Assembly (NCBI GenBank): GCA_964019055.1
Contig: OZ025217.1
Span: forward strand, 1,948,501-2,012,500
DNA length: 64,000 nt
Origin: Anthopleura xanthogrammica
Lineage: Eukaryota > Cnidaria > Anthozoa > Actiniaria > Actiniidae
Direction: 5' to 3'
Position numbers and translations under genes: made by a program. This document shows positions 12,161 to 24,900 of the stretch, piece after piece (within the stretch, counting starts at the first letter, position 1; each line of letters opens with the position of its first letter). The notes below the pieces were generated by a model. The model did not search any database, had not been told where the DNA came from, and saw only the letters and a list, made by a program, of their open reading frames with translations.

Positions 12161-12367
12161 CTATTTATTTTCTTTTTCCGTTTGTTTTATTGCCTCCTCT
12201 TTCCTTTTATCTTCTCCGTGTTGTATATTTTCAGCCACTTTTCTCTCGTTGTGTCCTTGAGTCGAAACCCCTTTGTTTTGAGCAGCTTCTTTCTTTGATT
12301 TTCCTTTCCTTGCACCCCCTGAGTGTACGCCTTCGTCATAGTTGTATTCTTCGTATTTATCAGCCAT
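12161..12367 (-). CDS. NUPR1: NUPR1/p8-like nuclear protein
   Basis: NUPR1 (p8) proteins are small, basic, largely disordered, stress-induced chromatin-associated proteins with a bipartite nuclear localisation signal. This single-exon frame encodes 68 aa against about 80 in vertebrates. After an acidic Tyr/Glu N-terminus it has SGGARKGKSKKEAAQNK, then a GHNERKVAENIQ segment. The order GG-RKG-S/T-K-EA ... GHERKV--K-Q matches the conserved core of the family, including the basic nuclear-localisation region. The start ACCAAGATGGCTGAT is TISU-like. The gene lies about 570 bp downstream of the CNTLN stop on the same strand. I cannot exclude another small basic protein, but the motif order is specific. 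Confidence 0.8.
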   Translation of the reverse strand: MADKYEEYNYDEGVHSGGARKGKSKKEAAQNKGVSTQGHNERKVAENIQHGEDKRKEEAIKQTEKENK

Positions 12368-12938
12368 CTTGGTTATATTTAGAAGCGAGAAAGTTTATTT
12401 TTTTCCTGTGATCGCCCGGCTTGCGTGAGTTTTAATGATAAACTGTTTTTGTGTGTTTACCACGTGACTTAGGGACATGGTTGGGAGGGCACACATTGTT
12501 TAGGGACAAATTCGATATGAAACACTAAATTTAGCCCCTGCGGTATAAGTTTCTTTGAATATGATTTTTTTTAAACCTTTAAAAATGGAATTGTAAATTA
12601 ATAAACGAAAGAAGAAAGAAATGCCTGTAGAATTAAATTAATTATCAATGAAAAAAAAAAATGGATAATGAAAAAAAGTTGGATGGATGAACGGATGGAT
12701 GGGTGGCGGATGGATGGATAGATGAATGGATGAATGCGTGGGTGGATGGATGGATAGCTGTATGATTGAATGGATTGATGGGATGGATGGTTGAATGGAT
12801 GAAAGAAAAAAAAAGGCAAATCAAGGGCAAGCTTAAGAAAGACAAAATTTAATACTTAAATATTTACAATTATATAAGATAGAAAATAATTTAACTTTTC
12901 ATAAAATTAGTAAAACTTCTAAATATGTATATAATACG
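12368..12938. other. CNTLN-NUPR1 intergenic spacer with GGAT repeat
   Basis: This spacer contains the presumed NUPR1 promoter and an ATGG/GGAT tetranucleotide repeat at about 12676-12800. Open frames over the repeat encode Ser/His/Pro runs and are not genes. Confidence 0.6.
12676..12800. repeat. GGAT tetranucleotide microsatellite
   Basis: Imperfect GGAT/GAAT units over about 125 bp. Non-coding. Confidence 0.9.
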
Positions 12939-15900
12939 TTATCTCTGACTGGTGTTCGACAGCTGAATAAGTTGTCCTTCCAGGGACTTTCTTCCCTCTA
13001 TGATCTGCAGAAGAATGTCCAACAAAGGAACAGCAAAAGAGACCTGAAAAAAGTATGAAAAGCTTAGGGGTAAAAAAAAAAAAAAGAAAGAAATGTTCAA
13101 AATAAACATTTTGAATTTCATGAATGTTTTTTATAAAGTTAAATGTATTTTTTACCTCTTTTCTTAAGATGGAATCTATTCTATTTTTCCATTCGTTTTC
13201 TTTCTGTTTTCTTGCAGCGCGCTCTTCACTCTGGAATCAAAATACAAAAAAATAAATACACGCTGCTTCAAATTCATTTCTAAAAAGTCTACATTAAATC
13301 GTATCTACTTGCATATCGTATTAGACAAATCGAATGCGACATATCAAATGGAGAAAAACTTGTCAAATAATTCATTACCTTGTTATCGTCTTCTTTCATA
13401 AAGTCATCAAGATCATCGCTTGTCATGTTAAGGATTGAACAAGCCAGATCGCGTGCTTGCCTCGAAGCTGGCTTACGGAGTTCTTCTTGTTCTGCTTGTT
13501 CCTCCAACCGATATATTTTATAGTGCGCTCTCTCGATGTCTGCTAGAAGTTCGTCTGAGAGTGTCTGAAACAAGAACAAGTACACAACAATTGATGTTGT
13601 CCCATTTCAGACCACTAGTAATTTTATTGAGAATAAAATTCTTTGATTGAGTACTATCCATATTCATGTGTCTTTTCATGCACAACCATTAGAGCGCTTT
13701 TCAATCACACGCGCGAATCGCCGCACGACAAAATAAGGTTTAAATGTTTTCCGCCATAAACCAATCAGAAGCCAAGAAAATAGACATCAACCAATCAAAA
13801 TGATTAACTCGGAATCCAATTATTTCCTCTTTTTAGTGACTCTTAAATGGCTTTCCTGATGCACCCTTCATGAGCCAATCAACGCCCAAGAAAACGCATA
13901 CCATCCAATCACGATGTTTATAAAAACTCAGAAAAGCAATTAAGAGCTAGGATGCCGAATTTTTTCACTCAAAAGAATTCTCTCCTCTATTTACCTTAAT
14001 CAAGGCCTGGAATTCCTCTATCATGTCATTTGCCTTGTCTAGTTTAGTGCGTATCGATTTAATTGCCATTTCACTTTTATTAGCCAGTCCCTGGAGTTGC
14101 TGTGTCGCCGCTGCTTCCATCTCGGTTACCGCCTTTTCGGCTTGGCCGCGCAGAGACTGGGTATCGGACAACAACCGCGTCTGCAAAATAAACAATGTGA
14201 AATTTAAGTTTTGAAGAAATTCTGTTTTTATTAAGTGACTTTTTCTAAAATTGAGCTGCTTTGAGGTCACGTGAAAGCGGTTTAGAGTAAGAACTAATAT
14301 CATAAATGAATAAAAATGAAAAAAATACCTTTTTCTTGGCTTCCTCTTGAGATAGATAATACTGCTGTTGAAATTTTCCCTTTTCTCTCGTCTCGGCTTC
14401 TAGCTGTCGCTTTAGGCTATCGATCTATAATACAACAGTGAGCAATACCTTTAGTAAAAGATATTAAATATTTTAAATAATAAATGATTGTGGTTCATAG
14501 TACCTGCATTTTCTTCTGTGTTTCTCGATCCATCAGTCGTCGGATCTTTTCTTCAAGTTCTTTCTAAAAAAAGGTCAATGCAGCCATGTTCACAAAATAT
14601 TAGTTCTAACCTCGGGTCTAGGGTTCGATTCCTGTACTCGGCATCACATGTGAGTAGAGTTTGTTAGGTTTCTCCCTTGATTCGAGGGTTTTTATCCGTG
14701 TTCTCCGGTTTTCCTCCCTCCGTAAAATCGAACACGCTCTAAATTCTGGGAGTTAATCGTGCCTTGACTTAAATCAGACCAGAGGTTGTTTCAGGGTTCG
14801 ATCTGTGAGTTAGCCATGCCCTGACTTGGATCAGTCCAGAGGTTGTTTCAGGGTTTGATCTGTGAGTAAGCTATGTCCTGAATTAGATCAGTCCAGAGGT
14901 TATTTCAGGGGTCGATCTGTTAGTTAGCCATGCCCTGACTTAGATCAGCCCAGAGGTTGTTTCAGGGGTCGATCTGTGAGTTAGCCATGCCCTGACTTAG
15001 ATCAGCCCAGAGGTTGTTTCAGGGTTTTTTGTTGTTTTTTCCAACTACTATTATAATCTATCAAGCCTTACCACCGTGTCTGCGTATCTTTCTTCCGTGT
15101 CTTGTGTTTTTCTTAACCTAGTTTTCATTTCCTCAACGAATGTCTTTTTCTGTGCAAGGTCCTTTTCTACCCTACTGAGTCTGAAACGCAATAGTACAAA
15201 GTTAAGAACGAAAACCCTCGAGGGTTTTGATTCTTTGGTTATTTGTTTGTGCATTAATTAAAGTGCGGACACACACGATGCGATTTCATGCGACGTCGCA
15301 AAAACTAGATCGCAACGTGTGACCACGCATGCAACGTTGTGTTCACACGGTGAGGTTCGTCGCGCGCAACGTCGCAAAAGTAGAGCGACGTCGCACAACG
15401 TAGCATGGGTTGTCACACGGTGCGATCTCTAATTTTTGCAACGCATCGTGTCTGCGCCTTTACCTTTCTTGCGTGTCAGATAATTTTTCTTTTAACTCTT
15501 TATTCTCGTTGCGCAAAGTCTTAACGATGCAAGTGAGACGAGATAATTCATTGCTTGAAGCCTGCGGAAGAAAAGAACAGTAATTTATTTATTTCAAATT
15601 GTATTTCATAAGGATTGTGTGATGTGTTATTTTTATGATGGTCATGATGATAATGGTGATGATGATGATGCCGATATGCTGCTGATAATGATGGTGAAGA
15701 TTGTGCATGTGATGATGATGCTGCTGCTGATGGTGATGATGCTGATGATGACGATGATATGATGATGATGATGAATACTGGTGATAAGACTGACAACCCA
15801 GCAACATCTTTAATACCTTCAGCCTTTCTTCTTGCCTTCGTCTAACAATCTCGGCATCATTATCCTGTTGGATCACATTTTGCTCGTCAGCCTTCAACTC

Positions 15901-18900
15901 TTCTTTTTCTTTCATGCACTTCCTCAAGTCCTCATTCAATGTCTGCAAGTAAAACAAGTGGACTTCAAAACCTACAATCGATTCACACGAACCCTAGCTA
16001 CTTTGGTTTCCAGAAGTTAGCATATATCTCTTTAGCTCGAGTTGTATCCATATCCATGTTCCATAGCAACCTTGGACTAGGGTACATGGTTCAGGGTTTT
16101 CATATATAGGCCCTTTAGCTTAGGCGTAATGTTTTCCCATTTCAGACCACATGTCATTCTCTTGAGAATAAGATTCTTTGTTTGAGTTGTATCCATATTC
16201 ATGTGTCTTCTCATGCGCAACCGTTAAATAAAGAATGATACTCTAGGGAATGACACGTGGTCTGAAATGAGAAAACATCAAACCCAAGCTAAGAGGGTCT
16301 ATTCGCTTTGAATAGGTTTGATAACAGGAGCGAAAATAAATAATCTCTGGACCCAGGTTACAATTCGTTACCATGCCAACCTGAATGGTGTTCTTGCTAA
16401 CTTGAAGTCGTTGAAGGACTGTGTTGAATTCAGATCGCAGGTTCTCACTGGTCGCCTTTTCTTCGTTCAAAGCTTTGACTGCCTTGTCTTTGGCGGATCG
16501 TAATGCTGCAACCTTAAGGTAGTCCAGAAAAAACGTTTATATCCGGCTTAAAATTCATTCTGCTGAATTCTAGGAATAGGGTATACTCTTTGCTTGACAA
16601 ATTGCGTCATGTGACATGGCTCGCAACTTCGATTGCCTGCAACATTGCGCGAATTCTCTTTTCTCTGCAACATTGCGCGCAATGTTGCACGTGTGTCTGT
16701 AGCTCATTACCTACTAGTAACTCCTTACCTGTTGCGTTAGACTAAGGATTCTCTGTTTCATGCTGGCCCACTCGCCCCTAACAGGCGTCTTTTTAACAGT
16801 GATGCCCTTTTTCCCTCGAGGTGTTTGCAATTTCTTCGAAGTGTCTAGTTTCCCACTGATGCTGCTCTCTCCTACCCTTCTTCTTGCGTCCACCTCACAA
16901 ATCCCAATGTCTTCATCGCCTTCGTGATCGAAGTCCACAGAAGAGCTGAAGTCTGCAGTGCGGGACACTTGTAAGGTTTGTGTTGCTTGACTCTCTTTAC
17001 GAGGGGAGATCGAGGATGGATCAGATTTGGTTTGTTTGGAGGGGCTTAGGATTTTTTGAGCGATTTTTTTCAGTTGTTGGTCGTACATATCTATGTCTTT
17101 TGCCTGAAAAAACATTCAAAATAAACAAATAAACGAGTAAACTAACAAATGAATGCTTCTCTATCACACGCGGTAAATCTCACCATTTGCCATCATGGAA
17201 ATAAGGTTTAGGTGGACGTTAATCAAAGAGTTTCCATGACATTGTCGGAAAACACAATGTTATCAAGGCACGTGCCTATGGAATGTCATGGAAACGCCTT
17301 GCTTGATTGACGTCCACCAAAACCCTATCTTGTCGCGACGGCAAATCATACAATTTTGCGCGACTTCTCTCTGCTCTGTGTAGCTTTAGTTTTAAATACC
17401 CGTGATAAGGAGCACTGATAGTTTGGGGGGTAAAGGGCGCACCTTCTAACGCTTTATACATGAGTCCCTGAATCGCGCGGAAAAATTGGCAACCACTCCC
17501 CGCGTTTCGAAGTAAAATTAATGGCCTTTATTGCTTTCCCATAAATCCCACCTGTTGCTTGATCAATCGATCAGAAGTATCATCCCCACGTCTCTTGGTG
17601 AATGTAGGAGACTTGCTGACTGGCGATCGAGCTGGACGGTTTTCCTTCTCCACCAGATCCATTCTCAGATTCTCAGACTCTTCGATTCGGTCTTCGATTT
17701 CTTGTGATGCTGCTTCGAGTTGTCGTTCAAGATTGGCGACGTTCTTCTTGAAAGCCACATTGTCATCGATAAAGGATCTTTGCACACAAAATACACAATT
17801 AATTAATTAATTAACGTCGAATTAAGAAAACGAATTCCAGATTTTCTCTGAGTTCACTTACTTGTTCTCCTGCTGCAAACGTAATACCTCTTCATCTAGA
17901 CCATTTATTTTATCCTCGTATTCCGAGTTCTTAAAAAAATCACACAAAATTGACGCTCAAAGTCAGGGTGATACGAAATTTGCTCCACACTCAACACCAT
18001 CTCCTTATACATTAGCCTTAAAAATCCCTCTCGTTTCCTTACCAAATCCTTCAGCGCGGCAATTTCTTCTTTCAGCAGTGATGCTGTTTTTCTTGCTTCT
18101 GCGATACTCTTGGCGGCATTTCTTTTGTGTTCTTCATTTAGTTTGTCAAGAAGGCCTAATAAAAAAGAAGGCAAGTGATATATTCCATTGCTATGCCCTA
18201 TTATTGGATACCAAGATGAACTGTGCATATCCATGGTAATACAAAAATGACGATATTATGCAGTATATACCTTCTTTCTCTTCCTCCAAACAGAGTTTAA
18301 GTTCTTGGATGGTGGTCAGATCGTTCGCGTGTTCAACACGAAGAACGTCCAACTCTTCTAAGACGTCATGTCTGAAATAAAATAGGAGTAAGAGCACTCC
18401 TTGGTGAATCTAAAGGCGAGGAAATACGAGCAACAAAACCGTGCAACTTGTCGCGCGACATTGTTGCGTTGAAAGCTGCAGAGTGAATGTGGCTCGTATT
18501 ACCATCCCGTAGTAATGTCGCTGCAATTGGACCAAAGCCTTATGAAATATTTATGAGCTTTCTTTTTTTAGAAAATAAAGCAATTACCTTTCTTTGCTTA
18601 ATTTTTCAAATTCTCCTCGGTAGTACGTCAGTTCGTTCCAAACGCCATCGCTATTCTCGTGTCTTAGAGCATGTTCACTTGGGCGTTCAGGTGGAGTACT
18701 CTCTCTCCTGCAAAAATATAGTAAGGTATTGGCCATCCTGAGGCTGAGGAAAAAACTGGGTCGATCTAAGACCAAGTGACAATGACAATGACAATGACAA
18801 GTGCGAATAGGGTGAACAAGTCACTTTTCACTTTTCATCCGGCCATCTTTTCTTCCTTTTTTTTTTTTTTTTTTTACAAATTTCGTCACATGGATAGGGC

Positions 18901-21900
18901 AACCCCACAGAGCAAAGCTCCACTATGGGGACCCATACGGTTAGTATGAAGTGTAGGCACTGAGGGTGGTCACTGCCAGGGTTTCTTTTACGTCCCTAAC
19001 ATCTTTGCATAATATTTCATTTCAGTGATGTGCAAGAATGATTATTTTCATTTCAATTCAATGTACTTACGGTTCATTTTCAAATGTCCTCAGTTGATTC
19101 TGAACAAGTTCGTAGTTCTCTTTTAATAAACGATACCGCTGATGCCTCTGATTGTGGGCGCGACGAACTTCGTTCAATTCGCTATCCTTTGGGGAGGTAA
19201 TAACCATTCAATAATCACTACCGATGAATGTTTTGAGTAAGGTTGACATATTTTTGGGAAGCAAGGGCGGTGTAGCGGTAGTCAGTTACTCGCCTCTCAT
19301 CTTTTGGGTCTCGGGTTCACAAGTGGACAAAAAAATGTGTTAGTTTTTTCCGTGTTCTCTGGTTTTCCTCCCTCCGAAAAACAACAATTTTCTTTATTAT
19401 TACCCTACGATAAAATTTTACAATATACAAATATATAAATATAACCGGAAAAAGGTAAATTTTACTCAGAATAACTATAAAGCTAATCGAGCTGAGCAAC
19501 AAAACCTAACACGCTAAATTCCAGTTCGATCTGCGAGTAGAAGTGCCCTGACTTAGATCAGCCCAGAGGTTGTTTCAGGATACCTACCTTCAAGTCCAGT
19601 ATTCTTTTGTGATCTTCTATTCTTCTCTCACATCGATCTAGTTTGCGCAACAAGGTGTCTATTTGGTCGTGAGTTGGTACTTCTCCCGTTCCATCTTTTT
19701 CTTCTTCCATCCGTTGAGAAACCTGAAAATGACAAGAAGGGAAGTTAGCAGAAGGATCTTTCGTATAACTTCGTCGTTCAATGCGCTAAAATAGTAAGAA
19801 CCCACCCAACATTTAAATGTGAAGTTCACACATTTTATCATATCACATTCGATTATGGTTGAGCAGTGTTCCTTCTGGTAGTGCCCAAGAAGAGAAGTAA
19901 AAATGAATGCCACTACAAAAGGAGCACGCAGGCTATGGGAACAAGAATGACAGCACTGCTCAACTTTCGGGGTGATACTACTAACCGTTCCTGGAGATTG
20001 CTTGTCACTGCTCTTACGTCTACTTGTTATAGTGGTCTTTAATGTCTTTTGCAGTGAAGAAATCCTCCTAGGGGGAAATGAAGTATGTATTTGAGATGTG
20101 AAATACCATTATAGCTACCATAATCATTATCAACATCTGTCAGTATGTCCACCAATATCACGCTTCATCATCACCAACATCATTATTATGTGCGCATCAT
20201 TACCATCTACGCCGTCATGCATGAAGCAGCTCTAATATCATCTACATCTTTATCTACATCTTTATTAGTTGATAAAAATTGTAAAATATCACATCAACTG
20301 TACATAACATGTTTATATAATAAGATAAATAATTAATAATTGAGAAGTTACAATGAGTAATAAAATAATAATAGAGCAAACGCATTAAAACCATTGAAAC
20401 AAATGCAAAACAAGACACAAACAAGTAGTAGCCATGTAGTGACAATTAGTCACTATCACTCATCCAGAGCATCCACCACACAAAGAACAAAGTGAACATC
20501 ACAAGGGTCTCTTGTGTATGTGTCCCCGTGTAATGGATGCTATCACCACTACCACCACCATCATCATCATAATCATCGATCATCATCATCATCGATCATC
20601 ATCATCATCATCCCAATGCACTACTTGTTCTTACCTCGATCTTTCTTGCAAAGCATCAGAAAGCTCCTCATTCTCCACTTGCATAACCTGCAGTTTATCT
20701 CCCAATTCTTTACATCGCCTACAAGCCTGCTGGAAAATTCGGTAGAAAAATGACTTTGTAATGAAAGGTCTTGATTGGGTACAAAAAAACACCATATATG
20801 GCATCGCATAACCATAGTTAAATAAAAGCTGTTTGTACCAAAGCTAGTCTCAATGCTTAATATTCGCTATCTCAGTAAAGGTCTTCGATTTTAGATGAGA
20901 TTCCCATTACCTCTGAATCCAATCTGGCACGTTTAGTGGGGCTAGCAGCGGGACCACGGCCGGGCTCATCGAGGGAATTCTGTAGTTCTTCTATCAGACG
21001 TTCTTTATTTATCACGTCCTCAAAATGACTTGCCTTTTCCTGGAGAGAAAACTAGACGTTATTCACTTCTGAAAAGGTTTGCGCAGGGCTGGAACTTGGC
21101 GGGGAGAGGGGAGATTTCTTGTTTTTCGCAAACGTCTCCCAGAAGGGAAGCACGGGTAACTTATGCTGCTAAGGCGTCGTTGTTCACCACTGTGATTCCA
21201 AAGTTTCTGGTCACTGGTTATGGTGGACACATAAGTGAAATTAATTTGATGTGTTGTTCTCTCCTACACTGTATGCTACGAAGGGTCTCTCCAGGTTCTC
21301 CGGTTCCCTCACGCCGTAAAAATCAACATGTGAGTTGAGTGTTGTGTGCATAGAACATTGATTGTAGTGGTAGTGTGTGTGAGTGAAAAGTGTCCCTAAA
21401 GCACAAGAACGACTAGACACTTAAATAAAGAGATTTATCCTAGCAGTATAGAAGAGGTTACAAAAGAAGTTGTGAACAAACCTGTCTCAGTGCTCCGATC
21501 TCATGATGAAGGTGTTCCTCTCTGCTTTGATACTGAGTACAAAGAAGCTGCAAGTCCTCGTTTGTCTGAGAGAGAAAAATGGAGCATGAAAACGGGGAAG
21601 ATGATTGCGATGCACGTGCTGAAAAGAATTTCTCCCGAGCTACCAAGAAATGATAAGTTTTTCAAGATGCTGTTACACTAGACAAAGTGATTTAGCATCA
21701 AGACGCGAACGTCAAAGACGACTGCGCGATCGCATTTTTTTTCCATGCGCGCGCCTTCCTCAACGTGGTTGACAAGGTTGACAAGCCATTTGCAGCGTTT
21801 TCACGTCCTGTGGAGTCCTGTGGACGTCAACCACGTTGGGGACGGCGCGCGCACGAAAAAATTTGACGTTCGCGTCTTGATGCTAAATAACACTTGTGTG

Positions 21901-24900
21901 AAACAAAATTGTGCGACAAGTTTCGTGAAGGGACGTTGCCTAATGTGGCAGCGCTTTGATGATTATTAAAGCATTTTTACCTGTTTTATAGATGCAATTT
22001 CTTCTTCGTACGACTGTTTATGATCTTCGATCACTAAAATGATCAAAAATACAATCAATATTCATCGTTTGGGGTCCCAGGAAAATTTGGGGATCCCTAA
22101 CATATTTGGGGGTCCCAAGCATATTTGGGGATCCCAAGCATGTTTTGGGGTCTCAAGCATGTTTGGGAGTCTCAAGCATATTTGGGGGTCTCAATCACAT
22201 ATGGAGGTCCCAAAGCATATTTGGGGGTCTCAAGCATATTTGGGGGTCTCAATCACATATGGGGGTCCCAAAGCATATTTGGGGGTATCAAGCATATTTG
22301 GGGGTCTCAATCACATATGGGGTCTCAAGTACATTTGGGGGTGTCAAGCATATCCCAAGTATAAATGGTGTGTCAAGTACTGTAATCTTTTAAAAAGATA
22401 TAAACCATCTACCTCTGTATAGCTGGTCCTGTGTTACTTGTAACTGTTCAATGATTTCTGTTTGTTCTTTGATCAAACCCATTGCTCGGTCATAACCATT
22501 TTTGGATTCAGCAATTTCTGCCCTAAATTCAAAATGTAAAAACTCCTGAAATTACTTTTTTTGTATAAAAAATTCTCTTTTTAGTGATACATACACCTAA
22601 ACACAAGGACTGTGGAGAGGAAGGGGGTGGGGCGGAGGGGGACCTCCCCCTTTAATTTTGTCTATTTGGTTGCTAGCTTGTGTAGTTTATTTACCTTAAT
22701 CTTATAAGCTCCCTCTCTTTGTCTTTAACTTCACCAGACAAAAACTGAGCTGCTTTGCTTTCCTCTTGCAGTTGGCTCTCTCTTAACTTTAGTGCTGTGA
22801 TAGCTTCCTCATGCTGGTTGAGAAAAAAAATCAAATTAAAATCAATATGCACTGAACCCATTGTTTAATCTTAGTATGTTTGAAGCTAACCTCAAATTGT
22901 ACTTATACCCTGAAACAACATCTGGACTGCACTGATCAAAGTCAGGGAATGTCAAACACAAAGATAGAATTGAAGTTTAGCGTTTGTAGAGGGAGGGAAA
23001 CCTGAGAACCTGAAGAAATTCCCTTAGTTGTTATTGGACTGCTTTTTACATGTTAAGCTTTACCTGATTCTGAAATTCCTCACTTTTTTTGGTTAATTCT
23101 TCAATATTCTTTTCCATGTCCTTCAGTAAAAACAAGACAAGATATATCAATTTTTGGAAGGAAAAGAAAGGGAAGAAAAAGCAAAAAAATGAAATGATTT
23201 ATCCAGAACAATACCCACCTTAATTTGCTCTTGTAAATGAAAATTTGTTTTCACAACATCATCCAAGGATGTCTTATCTTGGGTGAGCTTTCCTAGTTTA
23301 CTCTCTAGCTCCTTAACTTGTGTTCTGAGACCTGTAAAAAAATTGATCTAAAATCAGCATGGGCAACACAGATTCGTGGAACCATGCCCTGCCTTTCTTC
23401 AGACATCATACGACCCTCTTGTATGGTTCTAGCAAATTAGTGAAGAAAATCTGAGGAAGCTCACAAAAAATACTCTCCCTGAAGTGGTAATCACAATAAT
23501 TTTTTCATTCAAAATCCTACCATTTTTTTCTTTATTTATATCCTCTAAATTATCTTGAATTTCTTTATCTTTGGATTCCTTCTCTTCTTGGTAAGCTTTT
23601 ACCTGGTAAAGTTTTGTAAATAGATACATTTTAATAATATTTTCGAACATTTATTGGATTACAACTATACCACCATATAACTGTGCAATCCTAGCTGCAA
23701 TTTTCACATATTTAATCGTATTCTTCTTTAATTCCTTTCCTAATAAAGCTTTTAAAGACTGTCAAATTCTCTTACCAGTTGTTGTAAATATCTATTCTTT
23801 TCTTCTATTTCTCTCGTCCTTTCCTCCATCTCATTCATTTTCCCAAAACGCTCATTTTCTCCTTTGTCCAGTTTTTGTTTCAATTCATCATTCTCGATAA
23901 GTAGTTCATGGAGTCTAGTGAAGCAAAAATAATAATCCTTTTAAGACTTGAACTCAATTCACATAATACAGACCCCTTATACGTGACGTCAAAGCAGCTC
24001 AAATTGGACCACAAAACAAAAGAATTTCAATCTCCTGAGAATTGGAAACTATTGTTTTGTCCTCTAAATTGAGCCGCATTCGAAACATGCTGAAAGAGGT
24101 CTATTATCACTTCTCATGAAAATAAACCAGCTTTTCAGTGAGGTGAGACAGTGCAATAGTGGTGCATGCCACCCTTAACAACTAGTCCTTCATCTGGAAG
24201 GGAATTTATGCTTACCTTTCTTTGTTAATTTTTGATTCCTCTTTATCAGAGTTCTGTACCTAATGATAAAAAAACTAGTGCTTAGTGTGCTTAATAGCCT
24301 GAGAAAACCGACATCCTTTAGCTCCAAGACTCCATTCCCCTACAAAAAGTTTTCTCAAGTTCATGCAGGACGTCTGTTTTCTCAGGCTACGTGCAGTGAC
24401 AGGAACAAAAACACAGGCTCTGGGACAGGATATGCAGTAGTAGTGACACAAAGCAATAGAAGTTGGTTTAATTTATGTTAAAAAATGTTACTAACCTGAC
24501 GCATTTCCATGATTTTTTCATCTTTCATACGAAGTATTTCAAGGACTTTTTTGTCTTTCTTTTCAACTTTTTCTTTTTCTCTAAAAAAAATCAGAATTCT
24601 GTTTTAGAATGGCGCTGCACTCTTGTGGGGTACCCTATATGGGGTAAGAGAAAAAGGACCACGTACAAAATAATAAGACTCAAACCAACCTTGCAACCAC
24701 CATGCTTATAACGGATGCCATGTCAGGTTTTTCAGTTTGTAATCTTTTCCACAGATTCCACACAAAGTCTTTATCAGCCTGTTATGAAACATCAGGTATG
24801 CATTATCAGAACTAAATGAAAATTAAAATCATATGCAAAATCTGACCAGCAGGGCAGGTAAACATTAGAACAGTTTTCGTATGATGAAAAACTTATGGCA

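Noticed and set aside
15548..15957. Histidine-rich and serine-rich frames in a CNTLN intron
   Set aside because: They come from the GAT/ATC microsatellite; only the part from about 15818 upward is a true CNTLN exon.
22039..22422. Three overlapping forward frames rich in Gly-Val-Ser
   Set aside because: All are translations of the 20-bp minisatellite and would be read antisense to CNTLN.
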